From Lewinellaceae bacterium (GTDB taxonomy: Bacteria > Bacteroidota > Bacteroidia > Chitinophagales > Saprospiraceae), in the NCBI GenBank assembly GCA_947476195.1, contig CANJPT010000039.1, forward strand, positions 1 through 35,774: 35,774 nucleotides of DNA, written 5' to 3'. Both the position numbers and the translations under genes were made by a program. Below, in pieces: positions 1-9,463 of this stretch. Under the pieces are notes generated by a model, which saw only the letters and a list, made by a program, of their open reading frames with translations, had not been told where the DNA came from and did no database searches. Within the stretch, counting starts at the first letter, position 1. Each line of letters begins with the position of its first letter.

Positions 1-3000
1 AACTTTAATAAAGTACATGGCTTTGTAAGTGTTGATTTTTTTGTAAAAGATGCTTGCGGTAATCAGACATTTATGGGCAAAGCCGATTTCGGCGCCATTG
101 ATACCTTGCCGCCTTCCATTATAGGGACCAATGCGACCGAACAATGTGGCGCCGGGAATGATCAAACCGTTCTGCAAACCTGGATAAACGCACATGGAAA
201 CGCCACCATGACAGATGATTGCTCCGATTATTCCTGGACAAATTTTTCATTCGTCACCTCAACCGGTCAAGTAGGGAATGGTGATTTTAATGTGGGTCCT
301 TATCCGACCGTACAAGCGAATAATTGCAGCTGGTTTGTCAATGTGGCCTTTCGGGCTACCGATGATTGTGGTAATAGTAGTACTATAACCTTGCGTTGGA
401 GTATCATTGATACGCAAGCACCCACTTTTGCCGGATTGCAACCCAACATAACGGTCTATTGCCCCAATCCTTTGCCGGCTGTCCCTGCGGCTACGGTGAG
501 CGACAACTGCGATACAAATATAGATGTAACATTTTCAAGGCTTTACAAAGACAGCCTCTGCGCCGGTTCCTATACTGTACTGACGACCTGGAAGGCTGTA
601 GATGATTGTGGAAATTCGGCTACGGCAACCCAAAATATCTTTGTCAGCGATACGACCAGACCCGTCTTTACGCTCATACCGGCGAATAGAACTTTCCGCT
701 GCGATACGTTTGTATTGCCTCCCGACCCAATGATGGGTGTAGAGATTAAGGCATCAGATGGATGTAGCCCGGTGGTCAGCATAACGACGGCAACCGTTTC
801 TTTCCAAAATTCAAACCCTGATTCTTCCAGCCACTACAGCTACAACATCGTCCGCACTTTCACCGCCTCTGACGAATGTGGCAACACGCAGACCGCTACA
901 CAAACCATTTCCGTGATCGATAATCTTGGCCCTGTGCCGGGTGGGGTCTTTGATACAACTGCTTTATGTAGTGCACTGGTGCCTTTCCCTGCACCCGTGC
1001 CTAATGCCACAGATGCTTGCAGTGGAGTTACAAAAACGCCCGTGAACAATGGTCAAACTGTCACAACAGGTGCTTGTCCAAATCAATATACAATAACGGT
1101 ACATTGGACTGCGAGCGATGTATGTGGCAACACAACGTCTTTTGATCAGATCGTGCACGTTATTGATACCGTACCTCCGACCCTGGCGAACGCCCCACCT
1201 AATATTACGGTCGAGTGTGATGCCATTCCATTACCACCTAGTACCAGCGCACTAAATGCCGGGGATAATTGTGATAATTTGGTTTCAGTAAATCTGGTAG
1301 AGACCGAAATAAGAAATCCAGACCCGACTACTTGCGAGCACTGGACGGACTATATTGTCAAGCGAAGCTGGACTGTTACCGATGATTGCGGCAATAGCCG
1401 TATCTATACTCAATTCATTCAAATCGAAGATACTACGCCACCTGTTATCATTCCGCCTGCAGCGATGATATTTCCCAGTGATCCAGGCGATTGTGGGGCT
1501 GAACTTATGATCCCCGTTCCATTGTCAGTGCTGGATGTTTGCAGTGAACAGATGAGCAATGTGACGATCTCTGATATGAAACCCTTGATTGCATCGGGAC
1601 CTGGTTCGCCCTTTACGGTACCGGTTGCCAGTATGACATTCCATTTAGTACCTCCCAATGCCGCGCCATTTCAGCCAGCAGTGAATGGCCCTGTCACAGA
1701 GCTTCGGGTTACGCTCGACAATGCTGATGCGGAAGGGCCGGCTGAGTTTTTGTTGATTTATGACGAAAATAATATACTCATAGACACCATCCGGACCAAC
1801 TCCCAATGTGGGGATAAGACCTTTGCGTTCCCAGTTGGTATCAACCAATTGAATGCCTGGTTGAGCGATGGGGTAGCCCAATTTTCAGTCGTGCCCAATG
1901 GTACAGGCCCTGGAGCCTGCAACCCCGTTTGCTCCAACGGAAAAGTGACGGTACTGTTGGAGTATACCTATGCGAACACCGATGTGCCGATTGCCTTGAC
2001 TTATACCCTGGATGGAGGGGCCTCGCAAAATTTTCCTCCCGCCAGTACGACTTTTCTGAGTGTAGGCACACACACCGTGGTCTATCAGGCAACGGATTGC
2101 GCCGGCAATGCTTCCACGGCCTCTGTACTGATCATCGTGAACGACACGCAGCCGCCAATCATGGCTGCCCCGGCCAATATCACCGTCTTTACCGGACAAA
2201 ACAATTGCGAAGGGACCGTAACGCTGCCTTTGCCTGCTATCACAGAAAATTGCGCTATGTCGGCCAGCCTAAGCCTTGCCTCTGCCGTGATGCCGCTTCA
2301 TTTTGAGAACGACCCGGATGTGGGCCTGGTAGCCTTAGATATTTCTCCAATACTGACGGGCCTTATCCCGAATGCTGTGGGAATGGGGATTTTAAGAATA
2401 AGACACAAGGGGGACAACGCCCAATTGGGAGAGTTTTTCAACGTGTACGATGAAGCAGGCACGCCTTTGGGTATGACTGGCCAGGGAACGATGCTGGGAG
2501 AATGTTCGACTTTTTTTGAGTCCCTTATTCCGGTTACGGCCGCTCAGATCAATTTATGGGCAATGGCCGGTGGCAATTCATCCTTTTACCTCGAATCAAA
2601 TCGTGACTTGATCAATTACTCCGACTTTGTGAGCAATTGCATGCCGATTTTGCCCAATGGGACGGATGGGATGAGTAAGATTCAGGTAATATTGGAATAT
2701 AGTTACGCCATAGTAGATTACCTGGTGAAGAAACCCGTGAACCAGATCGTGGCAAGCGGGATACTCACGGGCAGCACGACTACAGCAGTGTTGCCTCCAG
2801 CCAATTATACAGTCATGTACATGACCACGGATAAAGCCGGGCTGACGGGGATGACTTCATTTTCTGTTACAGTACGCGATACGGTTAAACCCAAAGCGAT
2901 TTGCCAACCTACCTTTATCATACAGGTAGGGCCATCCGGTGGAATTCCTTTTACGTTGCTTCCATCAAACATTAATAATGGAAGTTATGACAATTGCACG

Positions 3001-6000
3001 CCCGCGCCCAATCTGAGTTATTCAGTTTCGCCGAATATTTTCAATTGTAACCAGGCTGGCACCTCCGTTAATGTGACCCTGACGGTGACGGATACGTCTG
3101 GAAATTCAGCCACTTGCAAAACAATTGTTGGTATAACGACCACCCCACCGGCTCCGTACTACATTCCGGTTTGTGAAAACGGTACTTTGAAGGTGTTCGC
3201 TAATCCGCCATCCGCACTCCCGTTCTCTTACCAATGGAGTGGGCCTAACATGTTTTCCAGCAACCAGCAAAATCCGGTGGTGACCACCAATGCCATGGCC
3301 ATCCATAATGGCACCTATTGTGTTACCATCACGGGGGCAACGGGTTGTACCTCATCTGCCTGTGAAGTGGTAAATTTAGCGATCCTGGGCGTTACGCCAA
3401 CCCTCACCGCTAATGGAACCTCTTTTTGTCCCAGCCAAAATATTGGCTTATCAACGGGCACTTACAATGGCCAATTTGTAAGTTATCAGTGGCTCCAGGA
3501 TGCTTCTCCCGGATTGCCAGTGGTACTTGATACCACGCCGGTCAATAATTTTACGGTTCCCATTCTCCCACCCGGAGTGTATACTTTCTATGTGAAAGTC
3601 TTTGCCAATGGCTGCAACACAGCCTTGTCCAACCCGGTAACAGTAACGATCTACGCGGCTCCACCAGCAGATGCAGTGCCAGAAATGACCCAGGTATGTG
3701 AGGGAGAATCCATTTCACTCCAGGGTCTCACCCCGCCAACAGGAGGCTTGACTTATTTGTGGACAGGCCCAAACGGATTTGCAAGCACGGCTCAAAATCC
3801 TTTGGTCACCCTCAGTGCCGTAAAAAGCCTGAATGAAGGGAAATATATTTTGGTGACCCAACGTAACGGATGTTTTTCGGATCCGGACACGGTAATGGTA
3901 ACCATCAATATGAAGCCACCGAAGCCAGGTATCGGCGGAAATGTAAATGCATGCGCCGGGCAAACCGTGACACTGGTCTGCAATAACTTCAATGCGGTAC
4001 AATACCTTTGGACCGTACCCAGCCCATCCGGGCCAGTAGATATCATTACGACCAATAATACCCTGCAGATCCCAAACGTTGGAAATCAGAACGAAGGCTG
4101 CTATTCAGTGATCGTTTTTGCAAATAGTTGTTTTTCGAATGCCTCTGATCCGATCTGTCTGGATGTGCAGGATATTCCAGTGGTGACGCCCGGTTCCAAT
4201 TCGCCGATCTGCCAGGATTCATTGCTTCAATTGTCTGCCACGTTTTCTTCAGAAGTGCCACTTGCCTGGTGCTGGACCTTTCCGGATGGTTCCTTGCATT
4301 TTTCGCAAAATCTGGCGGTGTCCAACGGTTCTAGTGGCAGCTATCAAGTTATAGGCAAAACCGCATACGGATGTGCCGATACGGCCACGGTTTCTGTAAA
4401 CAATGTGATACCGCCGAGTATTACCGCAATCGGAAACAACGCCCCGGCCTGCTGTGACGGCACTTCAGACGCGATCCTTTCGGCCACAGTAAGCTCAACC
4501 AACCTTCCGCTGACATACAAGTGGACAGGACCAACTGCATTTGGGATGTCTACATTACCGAATCCGGTTATTCCGGATGTTTGCACGCCCTTTAATGGCC
4601 CATATACGCTGGTGGTGAAAGATGTTTTTGGGTGCCCTTCTGCAGCCGTTACGACAGAAATAAACATTCAGGCTCCCCCGGCTACACCTACTTTAATAGT
4701 CAATCCTACTCAACCTGTATGTGTAGGCGTGGATGTTCTATTAAGTATCAGCAGCACGCCTGGAGCGACTTATCTCTGGCACAGGCCAGGCAATCTCGGC
4801 GATACCCTTACCGCCACAGCCTGGTATTTCATCCCTAATGCGCAAATCATCCATAGTGGTGCATATTCCGTGGTCGTGATCTCTGGAAATGGAACTTGCC
4901 AATCCGGTCCATCCAACACAATCACACTTACCGTGCATGAGATTCCTCCAACGCCTTCCATCACAACTAACTCACCTGTATGTGAAGGGGGTACCCTTTC
5001 ACTTACTGCCAATAGCGTACCCGTTGATATGTACCAATGGACCGGACCCGGATTCACCAGTATCATGCAAAATCCAGAACGGCAGCCTGTAACGCTCTCA
5101 ATGGCCGGGACCTATACGTTAAAGGTGACAAAAGCTGGCTGCTCTCCGCCGGAGACATCTTTAACTGTGGAAGTGGTGCAAACGCCAAATACCCCACAAA
5201 TAGACCCAACCAGTGCACCCAATGCAATTTGCATAGATGGGGCAGTGTCAGCATATTTGAATATCTCCAACCAGCAGAACGGCATGATCTATACCTGGAA
5301 GGATGTCGCTTCCGGATTAGACCTGCAATCCTCTACCGCTACAAGTTTAAGTCTGGCATTGTCCAATGTATTGGCACTAGGGCCAGGTTCGCACATGTTC
5401 CTGGTTATTGCTGCAACTCCGGGTGGGGTGAATTGCAATTCGGCTATTTCTAATATCGTCACGGTAGCTTTTGATACCATCCCGGCTAATATCAATGCTT
5501 ATGCCGGAATGGATCACCCTGCGTGCACGGACTCTTCGATTATCCTGTATGGTACTCCAAACCCTTTACAATTCTCATTGAAAGGCTTATGGACTCAAAT
5601 TGGAGGACCAGACACAATGATCTTTAATGCTACCAATCCCAATGCATGGTTTAGGGGCATGGCTGGGAGTATCTATACTTTCCAATGGAGTCTTTCCAAT
5701 GGCGCGTGCAATAATTTCAGCAACGATGCGGTGGTTATCAGCGCTCAAAAGCCGGAACCTGCCATTGGAGGCCCGGATATTTATTCATGTGATCTGCAAG
5801 GAATTCACCTCAATGCGACCCAGGGCGTAACCGTGCAGGGTAAATGGACACAGCTAAGTTCACAAGCCTTTCTGGGTGTGTTGATCGATAACCCGAACGC
5901 ACCCCAAACAACGATCAGTGGCCTCCCAGGTAAGGGGCAGACATATTCCTTCAAATGGGAAATTGGCAATCCAGGTTGTGGGGTCAATACCGACCCGGTA

Positions 6001-6840
6001 ATCGTCTATGTTTACAGCCCAAAGCCGAGTGCCGGACCGACCCAGTTTGTCTGCGATGATGAGAATAATGCTATTTTGCAGGCATCTGAGCTGGCAAAAA
6101 TCAACGGTATGCCCTGGGAATTCGGGCAATGGAGTAGCCCAGGCCTGACCTTTTCCAATCCGAACCTTCCAAGCACTACCGTTTCTGGTCTTAAACCGGG
6201 CAAAAACGAGATCTATTGGACCATCAATAAAGATAGTTGTGGCACAAACTCCCGTGATACCGTAGAGATCTACTACGAGATATTTCCCCAGGCCATAGAT
6301 GATCTTGTCTCTGTTCCATTCGGTGGAACAGTCAAATTTAATGTCTTGTCAAATGATGTTTTGCCTGGCGCCTTCACGTTTTTGATCGCAACGCCTCCTC
6401 CGATTGGCCGGCTTATAGATACCTTGCCTGAAATTGGAGGGTATGTTTATCGTCCTCAATCGGGGTTCACGGGTACGGAAACAATGACTTATACGGTTTC
6501 CAACAATAATTGCCCGGGTTCGGTCAGCATTGGCACCGTAACTTTTCAGATAGGCGCCATTCCAGAGTGCTTTATCCCGACTATTATAACCCCGAACAAT
6601 GATGGATTTAATGATCAGTTTCAAATTCCCCAATCTTGCACACTCGGCGAGGGGGAGGACGCTTTAGATGTTACAATTTTCAATCAATGGGGAGATGTTG
6701 TTTTTCATGCCAAACCCTATCGCAACGATTGGGGTGGAACCTATAATTCCGAAGACCTGCCCGCTGGAACGTACTTTTATGTTGTAAAACTTAATGATCA
6801 AGATAAACCTCGTACGGGCTTTTTGCTGATTCAACGATGA
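1..6840 (+). CDS. Giant secreted HYR/Ig-like repeat protein, type B T9SS C-terminus (5' end outside window)
   Basis: The frame is open from base 1, so the start lies upstream; 2279 residues are visible. The first ~480 residues hold HYR-like repeats recognised by a recurring D-[DEV]-C-G-N motif at about 361, 601, 871, 1117 and 1381, spaced 80-90 codons. Two related modules of about 115-140 residues follow, each interrupting an HYR-like repeat. From about 3160 to 5480 there are roughly nine Ig-like repeats with a W-x-G-P core and paired cysteines, then about three PKD-like repeats (5480-6290), a cadherin-like module (about 6290-6555), and a C-terminal domain of the gliding-motility-associated CHU_C type (FIPTIITPNNDGFND near 6570, ending FLLIQR). 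That C-terminal family marks type B cargo of the type IX secretion system, so the protein is probably exported to the cell surface or released. The adjacent PorP/SprF gene supports this. Binding target and exact role are unknown; adhesion or gliding is inference. Confidence 0.93.
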   Translation, partial: NFNKVHGFVSVDFFVKDACGNQTFMGKADFGAIDTLPPSIIGTNATEQCGAGNDQTVLQTWINAHGNATMTDDCSDYSWTNFSFVTSTGQVGNGDFNVGPYPTVQANNCSWFVNVAFRATDDCGNSSTITLRWSIIDTQAPTFAGLQPNITVYCPNPLPAVPAATVSDNCDTNIDVTFSRLYKDSLCAGSYTVLTTWKAVDDCGNSATATQNIFVSDTTRPVFTLIPANRTFRCDTFVLPPDPMMGVEIKASDGCSPVVSITTATVSFQNSNPDSSSHYSYNIVRTFTASDECGNTQTATQTISVIDNLGPVPGGVFDTTALCSALVPFPAPVPNATDACSGVTKTPVNNGQTVTTGACPNQYTITVHWTASDVCGNTTSFDQIVHVIDTVPPTLANAPPNITVECDAIPLPPSTSALNAGDNCDNLVSVNLVETEIRNPDPTTCEHWTDYIVKRSWTVTDDCGNSRIYTQFIQIEDTTPPVIIPPAAMIFPSDPGDCGAELMIPVPLSVLDVCSEQMSNVTISDMKPLIASGPGSPFTVPVASMTFHLVPPNAAPFQPAVNGPVTELRVTLDNADAEGPAEFLLIYDENNILIDTIRTNSQCGDKTFAFPVGINQLNAWLSDGVAQFSVVPNGTGPGACNPVCSNGKVTVLLEYTYANTDVPIALTYTLDGGASQNFPPASTTFLSVGTHTVVYQATDCAGNASTASVLIIVNDTQPPIMAAPANITVFTGQNNCEGTVTLPLPAITENCAMSASLSLASAVMPLHFENDPDVGLVALDISPILTGLIPNAVGMGILRIRHKGDNAQLGEFFNVYDEAGTPLGMTGQGTMLGECSTFFESLIPVTAAQINLWAMAGGNSSFYLESNRDLINYSDFVSNCMPILPNGTDGMSKIQVILEYSYAIVDYLVKKPVNQIVASGILTGSTTTAVLPPANYTVMYMTTDKAGLTGMTSFSVTVRDTVKPKAICQPTFIIQVGPSGGIPFTLLPSNINNGSYDNCTPAPNLSYSVSPNIFNCNQAGTSVNVTLTVTDTSGNSATCKTIVGITTTPPAPYYIPVCENGTLKVFANPPSALPFSYQWSGPNMFSSNQQNPVVTTNAMAIHNGTYCVTITGATGCTSSACEVVNLAILGVTPTLTANGTSFCPSQNIGLSTGTYNGQFVSYQWLQDASPGLPVVLDTTPVNNFTVPILPPGVYTFYVKVFANGCNTALSNPVTVTIYAAPPADAVPEMTQVCEGESISLQGLTPPTGGLTYLWTGPNGFASTAQNPLVTLSAVKSLNEGKYILVTQRNGCFSDPDTVMVTINMKPPKPGIGGNVNACAGQTVTLVCNNFNAVQYLWTVPSPSGPVDIITTNNTLQIPNVGNQNEGCYSVIVFANSCFSNASDPICLDVQDIPVVTPGSNSPICQDSLLQLSATFSSEVPLAWCWTFPDGSLHFSQNLAVSNGSSGSYQVIGKTAYGCADTATVSVNNVIPPSITAIGNNAPACCDGTSDAILSATVSSTNLPLTYKWTGPTAFGMSTLPNPVIPDVCTPFNGPYTLVVKDVFGCPSAAVTTEINIQAPPATPTLIVNPTQPVCVGVDVLLSISSTPGATYLWHRPGNLGDTLTATAWYFIPNAQIIHSGAYSVVVISGNGTCQSGPSNTITLTVHEIPPTPSITTNSPVCEGGTLSLTANSVPVDMYQWTGPGFTSIMQNPERQPVTLSMAGTYTLKVTKAGCSPPETSLTVEVVQTPNTPQIDPTSAPNAICIDGAVSAYLNISNQQNGMIYTWKDVASGLDLQSSTATSLSLALSNVLALGPGSHMFLVIAATPGGVNCNSAISNIVTVAFDTIPANINAYAGMDHPACTDSSIILYGTPNPLQFSLKGLWTQIGGPDTMIFNATNPNAWFRGMAGSIYTFQWSLSNGACNNFSNDAVVISAQKPEPAIGGPDIYSCDLQGIHLNATQGVTVQGKWTQLSSQAFLGVLIDNPNAPQTTISGLPGKGQTYSFKWEIGNPGCGVNTDPVIVYVYSPKPSAGPTQFVCDDENNAILQASELAKINGMPWEFGQWSSPGLTFSNPNLPSTTVSGLKPGKNEIYWTINKDSCGTNSRDTVEIYYEIFPQAIDDLVSVPFGGTVKFNVLSNDVLPGAFTFLIATPPPIGRLIDTLPEIGGYVYRPQSGFTGTETMTYTVSNNNCPGSVSIGTVTFQIGAIPECFIPTIITPNNDGFNDQFQIPQSCTLGEGEDALDVTIFNQWGDVVFHAKPYRNDWGGTYNSEDLPAGTYFYVVKLNDQDKPRTGFLLIQR
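1630..1971 (+). repeat. Protein-level duplicated module, copy 1, inserted in an HYR-like repeat
   Basis: This stretch encodes a module that resembles the one at 2284-2706. Shared landmarks are a beta-rich start (LRVTLDNAD), a YDENN/YDEAG turn, a central cysteine (QCGDK versus ECSTF), an INQLNAW / INLWAM segment followed by G and an aromatic, a late pair of cysteines, and a closing V-x-[LV]-L-E-Y-[TS]-Y strand. The HYR-type sequence resumes after it with a YQATDCAGNAS motif, so the module looks nested in the repeat. I do not recognise a named family. Confidence 0.55.
2284..2706 (+). repeat. Protein-level duplicated module, copy 2, inserted in an HYR-like repeat
   Basis: Second copy of the module described at 1630-1971, somewhat longer. 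It carries FFNVYDEAGTPLG, a central ECSTFF, AAQINLWAMAGGNSSF and the closing IQVILEYSY strand. It again sits between an HYR-type start (FTGQNNCEGTVTLPLP, before 2260) and an HYR-type end (VMYMTTDKAG, near 2815). The two copies are diverged in DNA, so this is an old duplication rather than a recent one. Confidence 0.55.
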
Positions 6841-6949
6841 TGTTGGTCATGAGGACTTTAGACACATGGGCTTTTGATTTTAATGCCCAGATGTCCAAAG
6901 TCCTGGTGGCAATATCCCGAACAAGCTCTAAGTCCAACAGTTCAACACC

Positions 6950-7903
6950 ATGAAAAATCTATACCTCTTAATCCACTTACTTGCCCTGCCACTTTGTGTA
7001 GCCGCACAGCAAGAGCAGATGTACACCCAGTTTATGTTCAACAAGCAGGCCTACAATCCAGGCTATGCTGGCAGTTTTGTGTCTCCTACACTGACAGCCA
7101 TCTACCGCAACCAATGGATGGGCCTTGACGGTGCACCCAAGGCTATGTCTATCTCGTATACACAACCCTTACTTAATAATCGGGTAGGTATCGGCGGCAA
7201 CATCGCACGACAGAGTATTGGCATCAATACGAACCTCACGATTGATCTGGCCTATGCTTATCGAATACAACTGAAGCGAGGTATGCTGGCGGTGGGCTTG
7301 CAGGCCAGTATGCGAAATATCCGCCAGAATTGGGCGGATTCACGTATAATTGTCATTGACCAGAGTGATCCTGGAATCCCTACAGTCCCTAAGAGTAAAT
7401 TTGTGCCAAATTTTGGTGCTGGACTATATTACAGTGCCTATACAGAGCGCTGGTACGCAGGAGTTTCCCTGCCACGCATTGTGAGTAACAGTATTGACTT
7501 TTCCGAATTTGGAGATATACTTTCCAGAGAGGTACAGCATATAAACGCTATGGGCGGCATCAAACTCAAGGCAGCGAAGGACCTTGAGATTACCCCTCAG
7601 GTCCTGCTAAGGTTTGCCTTTGGAGCACCCTTTGATGCGGAGCTAAATATCAGTGCTTTGTTCCAACGTAAATTTTACGGTGGCCTCACTTATCGCGTTG
7701 GCGGAGACACTAATTTCGCAGGCGAAAGTTTGGATGCGGCACTCGGTTTCCAGGCTACTGATAAATTGTTCTTTTGTCTTTCTTACGACATTGGGCTTAC
7801 CTGGCTTCGGAAGTTTAACAACGGCTCCATAGAGGCCACGGTGCGCTGGTGGTTTAATCCGCCGGATGATGTGGTGGCTGTTAAGCCAGCCCGGCCATTT
7901 TGA
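6950..7903 (+). CDS. PorP/SprF family outer-membrane protein (type IX secretion associated)
   Basis: A 317-residue protein with an N-terminal signal peptide (hydrophobic core LYLLIHLLALPLCVA, cleavage likely before QQEQ). The mature start has the QYTQ-type sequence MYTQFMFNKQAYNPGYAGS, the hallmark of the PorP/SprF family, and the rest alternates beta strands, as expected for an outer-membrane barrel. Family members are needed in gliding Bacteroidota for secretion or anchoring of type B T9SS cargo such as SprB. The gene begins 109 bases after the giant type B protein, on the same strand, and is probably its dedicated partner in one transcription unit. Length is normal for the family. Identity is firm; the exact partner relationship is inferred from adjacency. 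Confidence 0.93.
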   Translation: MKNLYLLIHLLALPLCVAAQQEQMYTQFMFNKQAYNPGYAGSFVSPTLTAIYRNQWMGLDGAPKAMSISYTQPLLNNRVGIGGNIARQSIGINTNLTIDLAYAYRIQLKRGMLAVGLQASMRNIRQNWADSRIIVIDQSDPGIPTVPKSKFVPNFGAGLYYSAYTERWYAGVSLPRIVSNSIDFSEFGDILSREVQHINAMGGIKLKAAKDLEITPQVLLRFAFGAPFDAELNISALFQRKFYGGLTYRVGGDTNFAGESLDAALGFQATDKLFFCLSYDIGLTWLRKFNNGSIEATVRWWFNPPDDVVAVKPARPF

Positions 7904-8040
7904 GGGTTTGACTCATTTTAATGCCGAATATCAACCACCAGATTTCAAAGTGGGTTCAGTGCTAAATGCCCCCATTGAAAATAGGCACAAAACCCATGAG
8001 CGGCGTCTCCTTGGAGATTGCACATTCCTTGTTCGATCTT

Positions 8041-8086
8041 AAAAAACATGAGCCACCTCGAAAAAATCGGGATGGCCCATGTTTTT
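8041..8086. terminator. Bidirectional rho-independent terminator
   Basis: An inverted repeat (AAAACATGAGCCA paired with TGGCCCATGTTTT, one mismatch) has an A run on its left and a T run on its right. It lies between convergent genes, porP/sprF-like ending at 7903 and the thioredoxin gene ending at 8139, and can serve both. The rest of 7904-8138 shows nothing recognisable. Confidence 0.75.
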
Positions 8087-8138
8087 ATGCCAAGGAATTA
8101 GCTGAAAGTTTTCTACCCATTCCTAAGCGCTATCGATC

Positions 8139-8795
8139 TTAATTTTTCCCTTCTAATTCGGTAGCAGTTCCAGCCGGAGTCATCGGTTTAGGCGGAGCCT
8201 TTTTCACCGTACAACCCACAGATTTAGTCCTGAGCGGATCAGGCGATTCTCCACGAAGAAGGGCATTCACCGCATTTTCGGCCCAAGGTATAGTAGAGGA
8301 ATCTGGCGCTTCGGCATTGCTGTCAATGCCGCCGATATACCGCACCGCACGATTTTCATCTAAAATGAAAACTTGAGGGGTCCTGGTTGCCCCAAACAGA
8401 GGGTACACCGTTTGTTCTTCGTCAAAAAGGTAGGCGAAAGGATAATGCTTGCTTTTTGCAAGTTCCTGCATCTTTTCAAAGCTATCTTCGGGTACCATCA
8501 GCGGGCTGTTAGGATTGATGGCTACCACAGGAAAGCCCAATGGAGCAAATTTCTTGTGCAATTGAATGATGCGCTGTTCGTACAACTGTGCGAAAGGGCA
8601 GTGATTGCAAGTGAAAATGACAATTACGCCTTTTGCATCCTTGTAATCTGAAAGAGAGACAATATCGCCATTAACACTTTTCAACGAAAAGTCCTTAGCA
8701 ATGTCTCCAAGGGTGTAGCCTTTGGGTGTTGTAGCACTCATTGTTAGCACCAAATAAGCTAAAAGAACGAAATGGAGAAGGAGGGAGGTTCTCAT
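8139..8795 (-). CDS. Thioredoxin-fold (AhpC/TSA redoxin, PRX-like) protein, probably exported
   Basis: A 218-residue protein whose first ~21 residues (MRTSLLLHFVLLAYLVLTMSA) look like a signal peptide. The redoxin core begins near residue 30, with the active site FTCNHCPFAQ giving a C63-x-x-C66 pair. The CNHCP variant and the late SVGCTVKK segment fit the peroxiredoxin-like subgroup of AhpC/TSA redoxins, which probably act as thiol-disulfide oxidoreductases in the envelope. The C-terminus is rich in proline and lysine. It lies 92 bases downstream of a second thioredoxin-fold gene on the same strand, probably co-transcribed. Substrate unknown. Confidence 0.85.
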   Translation of the reverse strand: MRTSLLLHFVLLAYLVLTMSATTPKGYTLGDIAKDFSLKSVNGDIVSLSDYKDAKGVIVIFTCNHCPFAQLYEQRIIQLHKKFAPLGFPVVAINPNSPLMVPEDSFEKMQELAKSKHYPFAYLFDEEQTVYPLFGATRTPQVFILDENRAVRYIGGIDSNAEAPDSSTIPWAENAVNALLRGESPDPLRTKSVGCTVKKAPPKPMTPAGTATELEGKN

Positions 8796-8887
8796 GAGTA
8801 AAAAAATTAAAAATTATACACTATGTTTGGAAAAGCAAAATGTTTGGGTTGATGCGTAAAGCCGAATGATTTAGTATCGAAAAGGGC

Positions 8888-9463
8888 CTATTTTTTTCCG
8901 ACGCTCAAATCACCGCAAGTCACTTTTTCACCAATAAATATCGCAGCGGAGTCTGAAACTAAAGGGCGCACAAATGATTCCAGGTCTTCAAAGTTTTCAA
9001 AGTTGCCCAGGTTAAACTTGCGTTTTTTTTCCTTCAAAACAAGCGTAGCCGGAATAGCACCATCCCATTCGTTGTAAATTAAGGGTATCCAGGTGTTGAA
9101 GTCCTGGTCAGCCATCAAGGCTACTTCAGACTTCAAGTGTTGATTTTTCAGGAAGGGAATAAATTTCTTTTCAAGCTGGCTTTTAAAATCCAGGCTAACA
9201 AGCACGACCTGAATATTTTGTGGGCCATAGTACTCACTTAATTCATCAAAACAAGGTAGTTCTTCAACGCAAGGTTTACACCAGGTTGCCCAAAAATTGA
9301 GTACCAGCGTGGTGTCACCTGCACGGTTGATCCGCGACTGAAGTTGTTCTATATTGTCGTAAATAACGAAATCTTGAGCGCGTAGGAGAGAGCCTCCGCA
9401 GCAGATGACTACGAAAAGTAATATTACAAGGCGCGGGCGGAAAGGGTATGCCATGAGAGACAT
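8888..9463 (-). CDS. TlpA-like thioredoxin domain protein, exported
   Basis: A 191-residue protein with an N-terminal hydrophobic segment (LVILLFVVICCGGSLL, about residues 12-27) followed by a thioredoxin fold. The active site NFWATWCKPCVEELP has C62-x-x-C65, the typical TlpA/ResA sequence for a periplasmic disulfide reductase. Such proteins keep cysteines reduced, for example during cytochrome maturation, but no partner is present here. Translation could also start at Met4 (9454). The segment LVSLDFKSQLEKKFIPF is typical of Bacteroidota TlpA-like proteins. First gene of a two-gene leftward unit. Confidence 0.88.
   Translation of the reverse strand: MSLMAYPFRPRLVILLFVVICCGGSLLRAQDFVIYDNIEQLQSRINRAGDTTLVLNFWATWCKPCVEELPCFDELSEYYGPQNIQVVLVSLDFKSQLEKKFIPFLKNQHLKSEVALMADQDFNTWIPLIYNEWDGAIPATLVLKEKKRKFNLGNFENFEDLESFVRPLVSDSAAIFIGEKVTCGDLSVGKK

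Noticed and set aside
1-6840. Protein repeats considered as DNA-level tandem repeats or CRISPR-like arrays
   Set aside because: The periodicity is in protein motifs (DDCGN, WxGP); the DNA between copies is diverged and no constant repeat/spacer pattern exists.
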